The notes beneath the pieces were generated by a model. The model saw only the letters and a program-made list of their open reading frames with translations, did not search any database and was not told the origin of the DNA. From positions 2,170,001 to 2,234,000 of the forward strand of contig NZ_CP140152.1 of the NCBI RefSeq assembly GCF_034479515.1: 64,000 nucleotides of DNA, given 5' to 3'. Positions 45,283 through 58,932 of the stretch are shown in pieces (the stretch's first letter is position 1; each line of letters starts with the position of its first letter). The DNA comes from Duganella zoogloeoides. GTDB lineage: Bacteria > Pseudomonadota > Gammaproteobacteria > Burkholderiales > Burkholderiaceae_D. The position numbers were made by a program, and so were the translations under genes.

Positions 45283-47010
45283 ATGAAGATGTCAAACATG
45301 CGTATCGGTATGCGGCTGGGTGGGGGGTTCGGAGCGGTATGCCTGCTCTTGCTGTCGATGCTTATCGTGAGCAATCTGATGATGTCACGCATCAACGCCA
45401 GTACGGACGAAATTGTCAATGACAGGTTGCCGAAAATTGAAGCTACCACGCAGATACTCGTCGGAGTCAACGAGGTCGCAATTGCGCTGCGCAACATGAT
45501 GCTCACTGACGACCTGTCCGATCGCCAGGCACAGGTGCAACGGATCATGGCGACGCGCCAGCTCAACCAGGCGGCCATGGACAAGCTGGAGGCCACTTTA
45601 AAAGATCCCAGGGCACGTGAAATGTTCGCCCAGATGAAAATCCAGATTGGTCGCTACCGGCCAGGCCAGGATCGCCTCATTAGCCTGGTCCAGGAAAATC
45701 GGCCAGACGATGCCCGCAAATTCTTGACCACCGAATTGCGCCCCATTCTCCAGGACCTTAAACAGGCCACCATCGCGCTGGCAACGCGCCAGAAGGAGTT
45801 AAGTGCCAGCACAGCAGCCGCAGCCGCGAGCACCTTCCACAATAGCCAGTTGTTGACGTGGAGCCTCGGCGCGGTGGCGCTGGCGCTGGGAGCAGCCATT
45901 GCTTATGCTATTACCGTTTCGATCACGCGTCCCGCCCAGCGGGCGCTGGCTATTGCCCAGACCGTCGCCGCTGGCGACCTTACCAGCCAAATCAATGTCG
46001 AGACGACCGACGAGATGGGACAGCTCTTGCTGGCCCTGAAAGCGATGAATGAGAGCCTTGCCGCCACGGTGGGGGCCGTGCGTACTGGTACGGAGACCAT
46101 TGCCACAGCCGCCAAGGAAGTGGCATCCGGCAGCATGGACCTGTCGTCGCGCACGGAACAACAGGCGAGCTCACTGGAAGAAACTGCGTCGTCCATGGAG
46201 GAGCTGACGTCCACGACCAAGCAGAACGCCGACAACGCACGCCAAGCCAATGGCCTGGCGCGCACGGCATCGGACGTGGCCGCACGTGGGGGGGAGGTGA
46301 TCGAGAAAGTCACCGAGACGATGAACGACATCAATGCTTCCTCGGCCAAGATTGCCGATATCATCAGCGTGATTGACGGTATCGCATTCCAGACCAATAT
46401 CCTGGCGCTCAACGCGGCAGTCGAGGCAGCACGCGCTGGCGAAGATGGACGCGGCTTTGCGGTCGTAGCGTCCGAGGTCCGGAATCTGGCGCAGCGCTCG
46501 GCTTCGGCCGCGCGTGAAATCAAGGAGCTCATTGATGCTTCCACCATCAAGGTGGCCGATGGGAGCGCGCTGGTCAACCAGGCGGGCAATACCATGCGTG
46601 AGATTGTCACGAGCGTGCAAAGGGTTACGGACATCATGGCGGAAATCTCGTCTGCGAGCGCCGAACAGACAGCCGGCATCGACCAGATTAACCAGGCGGT
46701 GATGCAAATGGATGCGGTCACACAGCAAAACGCAGCGCTGGTGGAGCAGTCTGCCGCCGCATCCGAGTCGATGCAGGAACAATCGGCGGCTTTGGCGCAA
46801 GCGGTGGCAGTCTTCCGGTTGACTGCCGATCCCGTTGCCGTTCCCGTGCGCGCAGCGGCCTCGAAGGGGAAGGCCGCCCCGGTGCCGCGTGCGTTGCCTG
46901 CCAAGGCCACGACGGCTGCGCCGCGCGCCAAGCCGACCCAGAAGCCGGCGCCTTCCAGCGCCAAACCGATGATGGCCAAAGGCGGGGCTGACGAGTGGGA
47001 AGAGTTCTAA
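45283..47010 (+). CDS. Methyl-accepting chemotaxis protein
   Basis: The protein has 575 residues. The first membrane span (residues about 10-30) and a second near 190-210 ([20 protein letters not shown]) flank a four-helix-bundle periplasmic sensor (4HB_MCP type). A HAMP domain follows ([16 protein letters not shown]), then the signalling hairpin [20 protein letters not shown] and [20 protein letters not shown]. The C-terminus ends EWEEF, a CheR/CheB-tethering pentapeptide. ATG 45283 follows GGAGGAG; a GTG six bases earlier would lie within that site. The ligand is unknown. It stands alone, away from other che genes. Confidence 0.95.
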   Translation: MKMSNMRIGMRLGGGFGAVCLLLLSMLIVSNLMMSRINASTDEIVNDRLPKIEATTQILVGVNEVAIALRNMMLTDDLSDRQAQVQRIMATRQLNQAAMDKLEATLKDPRAREMFAQMKIQIGRYRPGQDRLISLVQENRPDDARKFLTTELRPILQDLKQATIALATRQKELSASTAAAAASTFHNSQLLTWSLGAVALALGAAIAYAITVSITRPAQRALAIAQTVAAGDLTSQINVETTDEMGQLLLALKAMNESLAATVGAVRTGTETIATAAKEVASGSMDLSSRTEQQASSLEETASSMEELTSTTKQNADNARQANGLARTASDVAARGGEVIEKVTETMNDINASSAKIADIISVIDGIAFQTNILALNAAVEAARAGEDGRGFAVVASEVRNLAQRSASAAREIKELIDASTIKVADGSALVNQAGNTMREIVTSVQRVTDIMAEISSASAEQTAGIDQINQAVMQMDAVTQQNAALVEQSAAASESMQEQSAALAQAVAVFRLTADPVAVPVRAAASKGKAAPVPRALPAKATTAAPRAKPTQKPAPSSAKPMMAKGGADEWEEF

Positions 47011-47237
47011 GTCCGCTTTTTCTCCCTGTCTACCCGGCCCTGCCAAGCCCGTTGGGGTAACGCGATAGGATAGTTAAGGGAGTGCGGCGATTGCACCGGG
47101 TAATGCCGGCCGCACCGCCAGTCAGCTGCCGTTTGCCGATTGGCTCAATGGCTTCACGGTGGGAAAACATCACAAGCGAATCTCTTTGGGATTGAGTGCA
47201 TATTTTTTATGTAGCGATTTTGAATCGCCCCGGAAAT

Positions 47238-48031
<794 letters not shown>

Positions 48032-48333
48032 ATGTTGGAGCCTCCTTCAAACCCGGGGCGATTCACTTTTCGACCTGCTTTCTCGCCGCTGCGAAGCGGC
48101 GCAATGTCATAACGGATGGCCTAGCTTAAGCCCCCCATTCTAGAGTTCAGATCAATATCGATACCGTGTGGCGATTGGAAGACGGGCAATATAACGGTTT
48201 CAAGCAACTTTTCTACTTGGTGAAACGCCGCACATAGTGCCCCAATAGTTGTTGTTAAAATTTTACTTCAGGTCGAAATGACGGAAGCCTGGTTGCTTGC
48301 ATCAATAACGTCAGCGTTTTTCGAGGAGCGTAC

Positions 48334-50091
48334 ATGAGCCAGTTCGAGTATCCCAGGCCCCAGTTGGTAAGAGACGGATGGCTGTCCCTCAATGGCGAAT
48401 GGGATTTCGCTTATGACGACGAACTGCAGTATGGCGGGCCCGATGAGGGCATCAACTGGGAGCATCGCATCCAGGTGCCGTTTGCCCCGGAATCGGCAGC
48501 CAGCGGACTTGGCGACCAGAACTTCCACCCGTGCGTGTGGTACCGCCTGAACTTCGACCTGATCCGCGACGGCGAATGCGTGTTGCTGCACTTTGGCGCA
48601 GTCGACTATGCCGCCAAGGTATGGCTGAACGGTCGCCTGGTTGCCCAGCACGAAGGCGGCCACACGCCGTTTACGGCCGATATCACCGATGCCCTGGTGA
48701 CCGGCGCGCCACAGGTGTTGATAGTCCGGGCCGAGGATGATCCGGCCGACTTGCACAAACCGCGCGGCAAACAGGATTGGCTGCGCGAACCCCACTCGAT
48801 CTGGTACCCGCGCACCACCGGCATCTGGCAGACGGTGTGGATCGAGCAGGTGGCTGCCACCTATATCAAGCAGCTGCGCTGGACGCCGATATTTGACGGC
48901 TTTGAAATCGGTTGCGAGGTCCTGGCGGCTGGCAAGCAAAAATCCGGACTGTCGGTGGAGGTCCGGCTCTCGCTCGGCGACAAGGTGCTGGCCGACGATA
49001 TCTACATGCTTGTTGGACTCGAAGCGAATCGGAAGATCGCCTTGTCCGATCCCGGCATCGATGATTCCCGCAACGAGCTGCTGTGGAGTCCCGAGCGGCC
49101 CATCCTCATCGATGCCGAGCTGACGCTGCGCCACGGTGACCGCGTGCTCGATACCGTGCGATCCTACACCGCACTACGCTCGGTATCGCTCAACCGCGAC
49201 CGCTTCATGCTCAACGGACGGCCGTACCAGCTGCGCCTGGTTCTGGACCAGGGCTACTGGACCGAATCGCTGATGACGGCGCCCAACGACGAAGCGCTGC
49301 GCCGCGATGTTGAACTGGCCAAGGCGATGGGGTTCAATGGCGTGCGCAAGCACCAGAAGATCGAAGATCCGCGCTACCTGTACTGGGCCGACAAGCTCGG
49401 GTTACTGGTGTGGGAAGAAATGCCTTCCGCCTACGCTTTCAGTCCGCGCGCGGTGACACGGCTGGTCAAGGAGTGGACCGAGGCCATAGAGCGCGATTAC
49501 AGCCATCCCTGCGTGATCGTCTGGGTGCCATTTAACGAATCGTGGGGTGTGCCCAATCTTACGGCCATGCAAGCACATCGTAACGCCGTCGAGGCCTTGT
49601 ACCATCTGACGCGGGTGCTGGACGCCACGCGCCCGGTGATTGGCAACGATGGCTGGGAAGCTGCCGCCACCGATATTCTCGGCATCCACGATTACGATGG
49701 AGAGCCGCAGCGCCTGCGCGCGCGCTACGAAAGCCAGGAGTCGCAAACGCTGTTCGACCGGCGTCGCCCTGGCGGCCGGATACTGACACTGGACGGCTTC
49801 CCGCACAGGGGACAACCGATCGTGCTGACCGAATTTGGCGGCATCGCGTATGACCCCAAGGCGCCATCGCATCACACCTGGGGCTACTCGCGCACCAACA
49901 CCGCCGAAGCATTCGAAGGCATGTACCGCGAACTGCTCAAGGTCGTCAACGAGACGCCGATGTTCAGCGGCTTCTGCTACACGCAGTTTGCCGACACCTT
50001 CCAGGAGACCAATGGCTTGCTCAATGCAGACCGCACCCCAAAGATTCCGCTTGAACAGATCAACAGCGCTACCCGTAATGCAGGACGCTGA
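48334..50091 (+). CDS. Glycoside hydrolase family 2 protein
   Basis: The 585-residue protein has the GH2 three-part layout. A sugar-binding jelly roll covers residues about 1-185 ([40 protein letters not shown]). An immunoglobulin-like domain runs to about 285. The TIM barrel follows, with acid/base Glu in VPFNESWG near 401 and nucleophile Glu in VLTEFGG near 499. There is no signal peptide, so it is cytosolic. The substrate could be a beta-galactoside, mannoside or glucuronide. It opens a four-gene plus-strand sugar cluster with glycosyltransferase, UGM and GH1-RmlD genes. Confidence 0.92.
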   Translation: MSQFEYPRPQLVRDGWLSLNGEWDFAYDDELQYGGPDEGINWEHRIQVPFAPESAASGLGDQNFHPCVWYRLNFDLIRDGECVLLHFGAVDYAAKVWLNGRLVAQHEGGHTPFTADITDALVTGAPQVLIVRAEDDPADLHKPRGKQDWLREPHSIWYPRTTGIWQTVWIEQVAATYIKQLRWTPIFDGFEIGCEVLAAGKQKSGLSVEVRLSLGDKVLADDIYMLVGLEANRKIALSDPGIDDSRNELLWSPERPILIDAELTLRHGDRVLDTVRSYTALRSVSLNRDRFMLNGRPYQLRLVLDQGYWTESLMTAPNDEALRRDVELAKAMGFNGVRKHQKIEDPRYLYWADKLGLLVWEEMPSAYAFSPRAVTRLVKEWTEAIERDYSHPCVIVWVPFNESWGVPNLTAMQAHRNAVEALYHLTRVLDATRPVIGNDGWEAAATDILGIHDYDGEPQRLRARYESQESQTLFDRRRPGGRILTLDGFPHRGQPIVLTEFGGIAYDPKAPSHHTWGYSRTNTAEAFEGMYRELLKVVNETPMFSGFCYTQFADTFQETNGLLNADRTPKIPLEQINSATRNAGR

Positions 50092-50151
50092 CGCCCGCGG
50101 TCTACTGCACCGCTAACCACCGGCTCGCAAGAGCCCGCCAAGGAGAGTCTC

Positions 50152-52613
<2,462 letters not shown>

Positions 52614-52661
52614 CGCCTTGCCGCCGTTCGTGCTCCGACCGCTTCTTGCAAGGGACTCCGC

Positions 52662-54893
52662 ATGCAGATTTTCCGGAACAAATCAGTGACGCAGCCGCTG
52701 GCCTTATGGGGCGGCATCGAATGCACGGTCAACCGCGTCGGCGATCGGTATTTCGACCAGGCCGCGCAGAGCGGCCACGAGTCCCGCCCCGACGACATCG
52801 AACTATTGCATACCACAGGCCTGTCGGCACTGCGGTATCCTGTATTGTGGGAGCGCGTTGCGCCCGATGGTCTCGACCAGGCCGACTGGTCGGTGGTCGA
52901 CGTGCCGCTGGCGGCCTGTCGCGAACGCGGTATCACCGTGATCGCGGGCCTGGTGCACCACGGCAGCGGGCCGCGCAATACGAGTCTGATCGACGCCGGT
53001 TTTGCACCTGCACTGGCTGCCTATGCGGGTGCCGTTGCCGCACGCTATCCCTGGATAGACCATTACACGCCGGTCAACGAACCGCTGACCACGGCGCGCT
53101 TTAGCACCTTGTATGGATTGTGGTACCCACACGCCTCCAGCGACCGCGCATTTGTCACCGCCGTGCTGAACCAGGCGCGCGCCACGGTATTGGCTATGCA
53201 GGCCGTGCGCAGCGTCAACCCGTCCGCGAAACTGGTGCAAACCGACGACCTCGGTAAAACCTGGGGCACGGTCGAGATGGCAGCGGTGACGGAGTTTTAC
53301 AACGACAGGCGCTGGCTGGCGTGGGACCTGTTGTGCGGCAAGGTCGATCAGCGCCATTCTCTGTGGGCGTACCTGCTCAAGCACGGCGCCACCGCTGCCG
53401 ATCTACTGTGGTTCCGCGAACACCCGTGCCCGCCCGACATCATCGGCGTCAATTATTACGTCACCAGCGAGCGCTGGCTTGATCACCGTGTCGAACGATA
53501 TCCGCACCTGCGCCCCGGCCTGATCGATGGCCAGCCCTGTATCGATACCGAAGCGGCGCGGGTGGCCGAAGCACCGCAGGCGCATCTGGCGCCGTTGTTG
53601 ATCGAAGCCTGGCACCGCTATGGTTTGCCGATCGCCATCACGGAGGCGCACATTCATGCTGGCCGTGAAGACCAGCTGCGCTGGATGGCGGAAATCTGGG
53701 ACGCTGCCCTGGCGGCCCAGGCCGCAGGCGTCGACATGCAGGCGGTCACGGCCTGGGCGCTGCTGGGCTCGTTTGACTGGGACAGCCTGGTCACGCGCCA
53801 GGCGGGCCACTATGAATCAGGCGCTTTCGACATTCGTGGCGGCAAACCGCGCCCCACCGCCGTGGCCCGACTGCTGCAACAGGTCGCCGCCGGTGATAGC
53901 CTTTCGCATCCAGCAGCCCTGGGGCTGGGCTGGTGGCGGCGCCCCACGCGCTATCATCCGGGCCGGCGCAGTGCCTTGCGACAGAGTATAGCGGCGGCCC
54001 CTGCGGCACCGGATGCCGCCATGCGTGCACCGTTGCTGATCTCCGGCGCAAACGGCACGTTGGGCCGCGCTTTCGCCCGGATCTGTACCGAGCGCAACCT
54101 TGCGTTCAGGCTGGTCAGCCGGGACGAGATGGACATCACCGACCCCGACTCGGTCGAGCGCGCACTCCAGCGCTACCAGCCGTGGGCATTGATCAATGCC
54201 AGCGGCTATGTTCGCGTTGACGATGCAGAGCGCGATGCCGAACGATGTTTTCGCGAGAACGCCCATGGCCCGCATGTACTGGCCATGGCATGTGCCCGCC
54301 ATCGCATCCATCTGACTACCTTCTCCAGTGACCTGGTGTTCGATGGCCGGGCAGGGCAACCGTATGTCGAAACCGATGACATCTCGCCCATCAACGTCTA
54401 TGGACGCAGCAAGGCTGACGGCGAGCAGGCGGTTCTGGGCCTGTTGTCTAATGCCCTGGTCATACGCACCAGCAGCTTTTTCGGCCCATGGGACAAGTAC
54501 AATTTCGTGCATCGCGCGCTGGGGGCGCTGGAAGCAGGGCAGGCATTCGGCGCTCCCGGTGACCTCATCATCACGCCCACCTATGTCCCCGACTTGGTCG
54601 ATACGTGCCTGAACCTGGTCGTTGACGGCGAGCGCGGAATCTGGCATCTCACCAACGGATGCGTGGTTTCATGGTTCGCGCTGGCACGCAGGGCGGCCGT
54701 GCATGCGAGGATGGACCCCACGGCCTTGTACGAACAGAAATCTTCCGACTGCAATTACATTGCCAGGCGGCCCGCCAATAGCGCGCTGCGCAGTCACCGC
54801 GCCGTGCTGCTGCCCACACTTGATAACGCATTGACCCGGTTCATGGCGCAGCGCACCGATCATCTCTCTGGCATCGAAGCGATCAGCGGCTGA
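52662..54893 (+). CDS. GH1-like / RmlD-like fusion (glycosidase plus NAD(P)-dependent sugar reductase)
   Basis: The 743-residue protein combines two enzymes. Residues about 10-430 form a family-1 glycosidase-like barrel (GIECTVNRVGDRYFDQ, TPVNEPLTTARFS with the acid/base Glu near 140, IGVNYYVTSERW, and ITEAHIHAG near 327 as the presumed nucleophile site). Residues about 456-740 form a dTDP-4-dehydrorhamnose reductase-like domain (SGANGTLG nucleotide loop, SSDLVFDG, YGRSKADGE with Tyr-x3-Lys near 579). The TSSFFGPWDKYNF and HLTNG blocks also match RmlD. The gene follows glf and likely acts in nucleotide-sugar or surface-glycan synthesis. Confidence 0.9.
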   Translation: MQIFRNKSVTQPLALWGGIECTVNRVGDRYFDQAAQSGHESRPDDIELLHTTGLSALRYPVLWERVAPDGLDQADWSVVDVPLAACRERGITVIAGLVHHGSGPRNTSLIDAGFAPALAAYAGAVAARYPWIDHYTPVNEPLTTARFSTLYGLWYPHASSDRAFVTAVLNQARATVLAMQAVRSVNPSAKLVQTDDLGKTWGTVEMAAVTEFYNDRRWLAWDLLCGKVDQRHSLWAYLLKHGATAADLLWFREHPCPPDIIGVNYYVTSERWLDHRVERYPHLRPGLIDGQPCIDTEAARVAEAPQAHLAPLLIEAWHRYGLPIAITEAHIHAGREDQLRWMAEIWDAALAAQAAGVDMQAVTAWALLGSFDWDSLVTRQAGHYESGAFDIRGGKPRPTAVARLLQQVAAGDSLSHPAALGLGWWRRPTRYHPGRRSALRQSIAAAPAAPDAAMRAPLLISGANGTLGRAFARICTERNLAFRLVSRDEMDITDPDSVERALQRYQPWALINASGYVRVDDAERDAERCFRENAHGPHVLAMACARHRIHLTTFSSDLVFDGRAGQPYVETDDISPINVYGRSKADGEQAVLGLLSNALVIRTSSFFGPWDKYNFVHRALGALEAGQAFGAPGDLIITPTYVPDLVDTCLNLVVDGERGIWHLTNGCVVSWFALARRAAVHARMDPTALYEQKSSDCNYIARRPANSALRSHRAVLLPTLDNALTRFMAQRTDHLSGIEAISG

Positions 54894-54921
54894 CTTCCTA
54901 AATGCCTTCAAGGCATATGTC

Positions 54922-55173
54922 ATGCCCAATGGGCAGATCGCACTGGCCAGGAAACCTGATTACCTCGACTGCGCTACCGTGGAACTGGCATCGCTGGTCG
55001 AGGCGCTGCGGATTGCGATCACTGGAAAGTCATGGCGAGACGTCCTGTGCATGCTGCAGAATAAGAAGCTATCGCTGGCGAAACACCTGGCGTATTGGAA
55101 GCATTTTGCCATCATGGTACGGCAGGGATACGCCAGACAGGCTGACGCATCAGCCGGCATTTCAGCTTCCTGA
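54922..55173 (+). CDS. Small hypothetical protein
   Basis: The ORF has 83 residues (PNGQIALARKPDYLDCATVE, AITGKSWRDVLCMLQNKK, LAKHLAYWKHFAIMVRQGYA). It has an ordered helical look and protein-like composition but matches no family I know. Ribosome site weak (AAGGCA). It begins 28 bases after the GH1-RmlD stop and could be the last gene of the sugar cluster. Confidence 0.45.
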   Translation: MPNGQIALARKPDYLDCATVELASLVEALRIAITGKSWRDVLCMLQNKKLSLAKHLAYWKHFAIMVRQGYARQADASAGISAS

Positions 55174-55191
55174 TGAACCAGCGTAACTGAT

Positions 55192-55371
55192 TCAGCCAGC
55201 TGCCAGCCTTTCCCTTACTGCCTTCACGCTGACGCCGGCTTCTTTCACCAGTTGTTGTAAGCGGTCTTTCGTCACGCCCAGTTCCCCGGTCCAATAAGCC
55301 ACCTCGTGCGGTTCATTGACATTGATTCGGGTGCGATCCTGCACTCCGGTTTTCGTTAAATCGTCACTCAT
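55192..55371 (-). CDS. DUF3606 small protein
   Basis: A 59-residue gene on the minus strand: MSDDLTKTGVQDRTRINVNE, then PHEVAYWTGELGVTKDRLQQ and a C-terminus KAVRERLAAG. This is the complete DUF3606 pattern (RINxxExxEVxYWxxxLGVT...L...V...G.SV..V...L). AAAGGAGAA directly upstream on the minus strand supports the ATG at 55371. Members are short stress-associated proteins of unknown biochemical role, often near other small stress genes, as here. Confidence 0.88.
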   Translation of the reverse strand: MSDDLTKTGVQDRTRINVNEPHEVAYWTGELGVTKDRLQQLVKEAGVSVKAVRERLAAG

Positions 55372-55640
55372 GTCGTTCTCCTTTGTGTTGACTTCAATAA
55401 TTTCACGATCGAGGTGCTTTCTCTGTTAATCGTCTAACGCCCGGTCTTGAAAGGCCAGATATCAGTGTTTACAGTCCCGCTTTCGAACTGCGCGCGTCGG
55501 GTTGCCGTTTTTCGATATGGTTGTATGCCAGGCCGGTTTGCCGTCCTCGCAGCCGCAAGCAGTGGGCCGGATGGCATACCGGTGCTGGGGCCAGCGCTCG
55601 AGAGGAGGCAGGGTCCTTCCCATTTATAACGAATGCAGAA

Positions 55641-56645
55641 ATGGCTCTTATGACGAACACTTCGCGACGTGTCAAACGGATCAGTCTCGGGCTCCAGGGC
55701 GCTGGAACTTATGGTGCATTTACGTGGGGCGTACTCGACAGATTACTGGACGAAGACGATTTGAAGATCGACAGTATCAGCGGCAGCAGCTCGGGCGCAG
55801 TCAATGCCGTCGTGATGGCCGATGGGTACGCTTTCGGCGGCGGACGAAGGGGGTCGCAGCAGGCGCTCAGGCGCTTCTGGACGGCGCTGGGACGGACCAT
55901 GTCCCTGAGTCCAATGGCCCGCACGCCGCTTGACAGGGTGGCCGGGAACTGGACACTGGAATATTCCCCGGTCTATCATCTGCTGGAGATGGCCGCAGCT
56001 TTTCATGGCCCGGTACTGGAGACGCCTGTCAGTCAAAACCCTTTACGTAACGTGTTGAGCGCATTGGTCGATTTCGACCGTGTGCGCCGCTGCGAAGAGC
56101 TGCAATTGTTTGTCGGCGCAACCAATGTACGTACCGGTGGCGGCCACGTCTTTATCCGCAAAGAGCTGGACCCGCAGCGCGTGCTGGCGTCCGCGTGCTT
56201 GCCTACGGTGTTCGCCGCTGTTGAGGTCGACGGCGAAACGTATTGGGATGGCAGCTTTACGGCCAATCCTCCGCTGGCGCCATTTCTGCAACTGGGGGCA
56301 AACGACGTTATCGTGGTACAGAACAACCCGGTCTCGCGGTCACAGATACCGCGCAGCATGGCCGACATCGGCAATCGCGCCAACGAGATCGCATTTAATA
56401 TCAGCTTTTTACGCGAGCTGACCACCTTACAAAACGGTCTTGGCATTCCGGACGAAATGAACGGCAACAAGATGGTGCCGGGCGCGCCGCGCGTGCACCT
56501 GATCACCGGGCTCGATTCGCTGTCCGACTACAGTATTTCCAGCAAACTTAACGGTGAATTATCGTTTTTGCTGCACTTGCATGAACTGGGCGCCGCCACG
56601 GCCGATACGTGGCTGGGCCAGCACCGTGATGCGATCGGAGGCTAA
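55641..56645 (+). CDS. Patatin-like phospholipase
   Basis: The protein has 334 residues from ATG 55641; ATG 55650 is a close alternative. The oxyanion loop GLQGAGTYGAFTWGVLDRLL, the nucleophile elbow SGSSSGAVNA (GxSxG) and the catalytic Asp in YWDGSFTANPPL are all present. There is no signal peptide, so it is probably cytosolic or translocated by another route. It would hydrolyse acyl chains of phospholipids. Preceded by a gene-poor stretch from 55372 to 55640 with no clear promoter. Confidence 0.92.
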   Translation: MALMTNTSRRVKRISLGLQGAGTYGAFTWGVLDRLLDEDDLKIDSISGSSSGAVNAVVMADGYAFGGGRRGSQQALRRFWTALGRTMSLSPMARTPLDRVAGNWTLEYSPVYHLLEMAAAFHGPVLETPVSQNPLRNVLSALVDFDRVRRCEELQLFVGATNVRTGGGHVFIRKELDPQRVLASACLPTVFAAVEVDGETYWDGSFTANPPLAPFLQLGANDVIVVQNNPVSRSQIPRSMADIGNRANEIAFNISFLRELTTLQNGLGIPDEMNGNKMVPGAPRVHLITGLDSLSDYSISSKLNGELSFLLHLHELGAATADTWLGQHRDAIGG

Positions 56646-56865
56646 TTGTTGTAGTCCAATCATCTCGGACACTTCGTTAGCGTAAGCCAATCTGCAATCA
56701 AACTGATGTGCTCGCCCCCGTGCTCTGCCAAGCCTTCGATACGCAGATAGCCACTCTAACTCCACTATCAGTGTGTCTAAGTTTTCCGAGAAATTTACAT
56801 AGTTATTTATTGCTAACTTTTTCGAAAGTCGGTACGATTTCCACATCGACTCTTTAGTCTTCATC

Positions 56866-57546
56866 GTGATCATTTCTTCTTTATTTCCTTCGGAAGATTG
56901 CCCGTCAAGTGTCCCACCGTCTCTCGACGCACTTGAGGAAGCCGTGTTCGCCTGGATGAAAACACCTGCCGCATGGGACGAGCGCAAGCACCCAACCATT
57001 GTTCAATTCCTTCGAGATATCCGGCGGCACACAATTGGGATCTGCGGCGCCGGGGATGTCTCACTGACGATTCTGAATCTGGAACTCGATCGGCTTGCCA
57101 AAAAGGTCTGCTGCACGGATGTTGACGCAAGGATCGATGACTTGCGCCACGCTTTATCGAGCCTGCATCTTGTTCCTCAAGTCAGAGCAGCGAAAGCAGG
57201 CAGCGAGCCTGTCGGTGAAAACAAATTATCAGCTCCGGGTGGCTGTACGGTAAGTACCGGGGAGCAGGAAATAGCGAGGCCGAACATGTCGCAACTGGCG
57301 GTGGGGGACTTGGTGACACTTGAGGATAATGAATGCGAAATGCTGGTAGTGGGAAGTGCAGATGAAGTGACGCAGCCGACCTGCAGTCCGTCAACCTGGT
57401 TTTGCGTCTGGGAGTGCGATCACCGCATGTTCGAGGAGGTGTTTGCGGAGGATATGTTGCGTCTGCTGCGAAAGGAGCGTCGACGAATTCCGAGGCCCTC
57501 CGATGCTGTCTTCCCCGGCCACGGCACCGGAACGAGGAAAAGCTGA
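56866..57546 (+). CDS. Hypothetical protein with DUF2158-like C-terminal half
   Basis: A 226-residue frame with GTG start and no clear ribosome site. From Met-141 (ATG 57286) it reads MSQLAVGDLVTLEDNECEML and later WFCVWECDH, resembling the DUF2158/YodC pattern of a small beta-barrel protein. The first 140 residues are unassigned. It may be two genes in one frame, with translation of the second starting at 57286 after GCGAGG. Confidence 0.5.
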   Translation: MIISSLFPSEDCPSSVPPSLDALEEAVFAWMKTPAAWDERKHPTIVQFLRDIRRHTIGICGAGDVSLTILNLELDRLAKKVCCTDVDARIDDLRHALSSLHLVPQVRAAKAGSEPVGENKLSAPGGCTVSTGEQEIARPNMSQLAVGDLVTLEDNECEMLVVGSADEVTQPTCSPSTWFCVWECDHRMFEEVFAEDMLRLLRKERRRIPRPSDAVFPGHGTGTRKS

Positions 57547-57815
57547 AAGGATATCGCTTGGCTTGCATCCGGTCCAGCCGCTTGCATCCTGGTGCGCGGC
57601 TCCTCATGCGTACGAAACGGTAGGGAATGTGCGCCCATGTCGCCTGGGCTGGTGGTGGCCGAAGAAGCCTGCAGTTGTGATGAGTGAGGAAGCTAACCAA
57701 CTCACCGCTCAATGCGAGGCATCATCAGAACCTCCTTCACCGTTCGGTCGGTTTTCCAGGTGCGCTGGCCGTGATCGCGAAGGCATATCAACAGTCTTTT
57801 ATCGAGGGGATGCCT

Positions 57816-58046
57816 ATGCCAACCGGTGCAAATCCAAAGCGCGAACGCGAGTATAAAAAGCTCGAGCGCAAGTTCAAGAAGGAGGGGCGCTATGCGGGAA
57901 GGGAAGACGAGGTGGCCGCGCGCATTGTGAATAAACAGCGCGCCCAGACTGGTGAAGCGAAACATAGCCACAGGGCGCCGCAGCGCTCGGCGTCGCGCCG
58001 CAAGAGCCGGGGCGCCCGGTCGGCTTCGCGTCGCGGGAAGTCGTGA
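57816..58046 (+). CDS. Small highly basic protein (plasmid-stabilisation-like stress protein)
   Basis: The protein has 76 residues from ATG 57816, with GAGGGG at 57804-57809; in-frame sequence upstream is not conserved in style. It begins PTGANPKREREYKKLERKFK, then EGRYAGREDEVAARIVNKQR and ends in an Arg/Ser-rich tail. It resembles short proteins annotated as plasmid stabilisation or stress-induced proteins. Charge suggests nucleic acid binding. Function unknown. Confidence 0.65.
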   Translation: MPTGANPKREREYKKLERKFKKEGRYAGREDEVAARIVNKQRAQTGEAKHSHRAPQRSASRRKSRGARSASRRGKS

Positions 58047-58106
58047 GTCAGCCTGTAGGCCAGGGGGCGGCCGTGCGTCGGTCGGCTTGATCCGGGAGAA
58101 TTGTAG

Positions 58107-58568
58107 TTGGAGAGAAACTCGCTAAAAGATCAGTTGCGCAATGTGCTGGAGGAGGCGCGGATGGTGCTGCCGGGCATACAGGCGCTGTTTGGCTTTCAGA
58201 CCGTGGCGGTGTTCAATCAGGCGTTTTCAGAGCTGCCATCGGCGACCCAAGCGGTGCACCTGGTGGCGCTGCTGTCGGTGGTGTCGGCGATTGCGCTGGT
58301 CATGATGCCCGCCGCCTGGCACCGGATCGTGGAGCCGCATCGCGTATCGACCACCACCGTTTCACTTGCCTCCCGGTTGATCTGCGCCGCGCTGCTTCCT
58401 CTTGCTGTCGGGTTGGCGCTTGATATTTATGTCGTGGTCTTCGCCGTTACGCGGTCGACTGCTGTCGCTGTGTCCGTGGCGGTGACTACCGCGACGGTCC
58501 TGATTGGTCTGTGGTTTGCCATCCCTTTCCTGCGACGTTCCTTCGATCACGACGGTCAGCCCTCCTGA
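58107..58568 (+). CDS. DUF6328-like membrane protein
   Basis: The protein has 153 residues with TTG start after GGGAGA. It begins with ERNSLKDQLRNVLEEARMVL and PGIQALFGFQTVAVFNQAF, the usual opening of DUF6328 proteins. About four membrane spans follow (AVHLVALLSVVSAIALVMM, LICAALLPLAVGLALDIYVV, TATVLIGLWFAIPFL). Function unknown; such genes often lie near stress genes. Inner membrane. Confidence 0.75.
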   Translation: MERNSLKDQLRNVLEEARMVLPGIQALFGFQTVAVFNQAFSELPSATQAVHLVALLSVVSAIALVMMPAAWHRIVEPHRVSTTTVSLASRLICAALLPLAVGLALDIYVVVFAVTRSTAVAVSVAVTTATVLIGLWFAIPFLRRSFDHDGQPS

Positions 58569-58932
58569 CGGCTTTCTAGGCCGGGCACTTGCAACGGGCT
58601 GGCAGAGCGCGCTCATGGACAGTCCGACACGTCGTTTCAGCCAGCCGGGTCTTGGTGGTCTGCCGTACAGAGCTCGTGCCATTTGTTCTTCAAACTCGGT
58701 GACCAGAGAGGCCCAAACCCGGAACCAATTGCGACCTGGCCTCTGCCAAGCGTACCGGTGTGGCCAACCCTGCGAACGTTCATGCGACGCTGAAAACGAT
58801 GTTTCAGCCGTCGAGGACGCAGACGTCAAGGCATTGGCCGCTAAGCTCGAATCCACCGTCGCGCGTCACCTGGCAATGGTCAGGACGCTGGCCGCTGCGG
58901 TCAAGTGACATCGCTAAACTGGAGGAAATTCT
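58569..58932 (+). other. Gene-poor stretch with a possible DUF4142 tail
   Basis: No complete gene. The plus-strand frame ending at a TGA (58906-58908) carries DADVKALAAKLESTVARHLA followed by MVRTLAAAVK. This resembles the C-terminal helix of DUF4142 proteins, suggesting a decayed copy. The upstream part has no matching helices. Confidence 0.3.
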
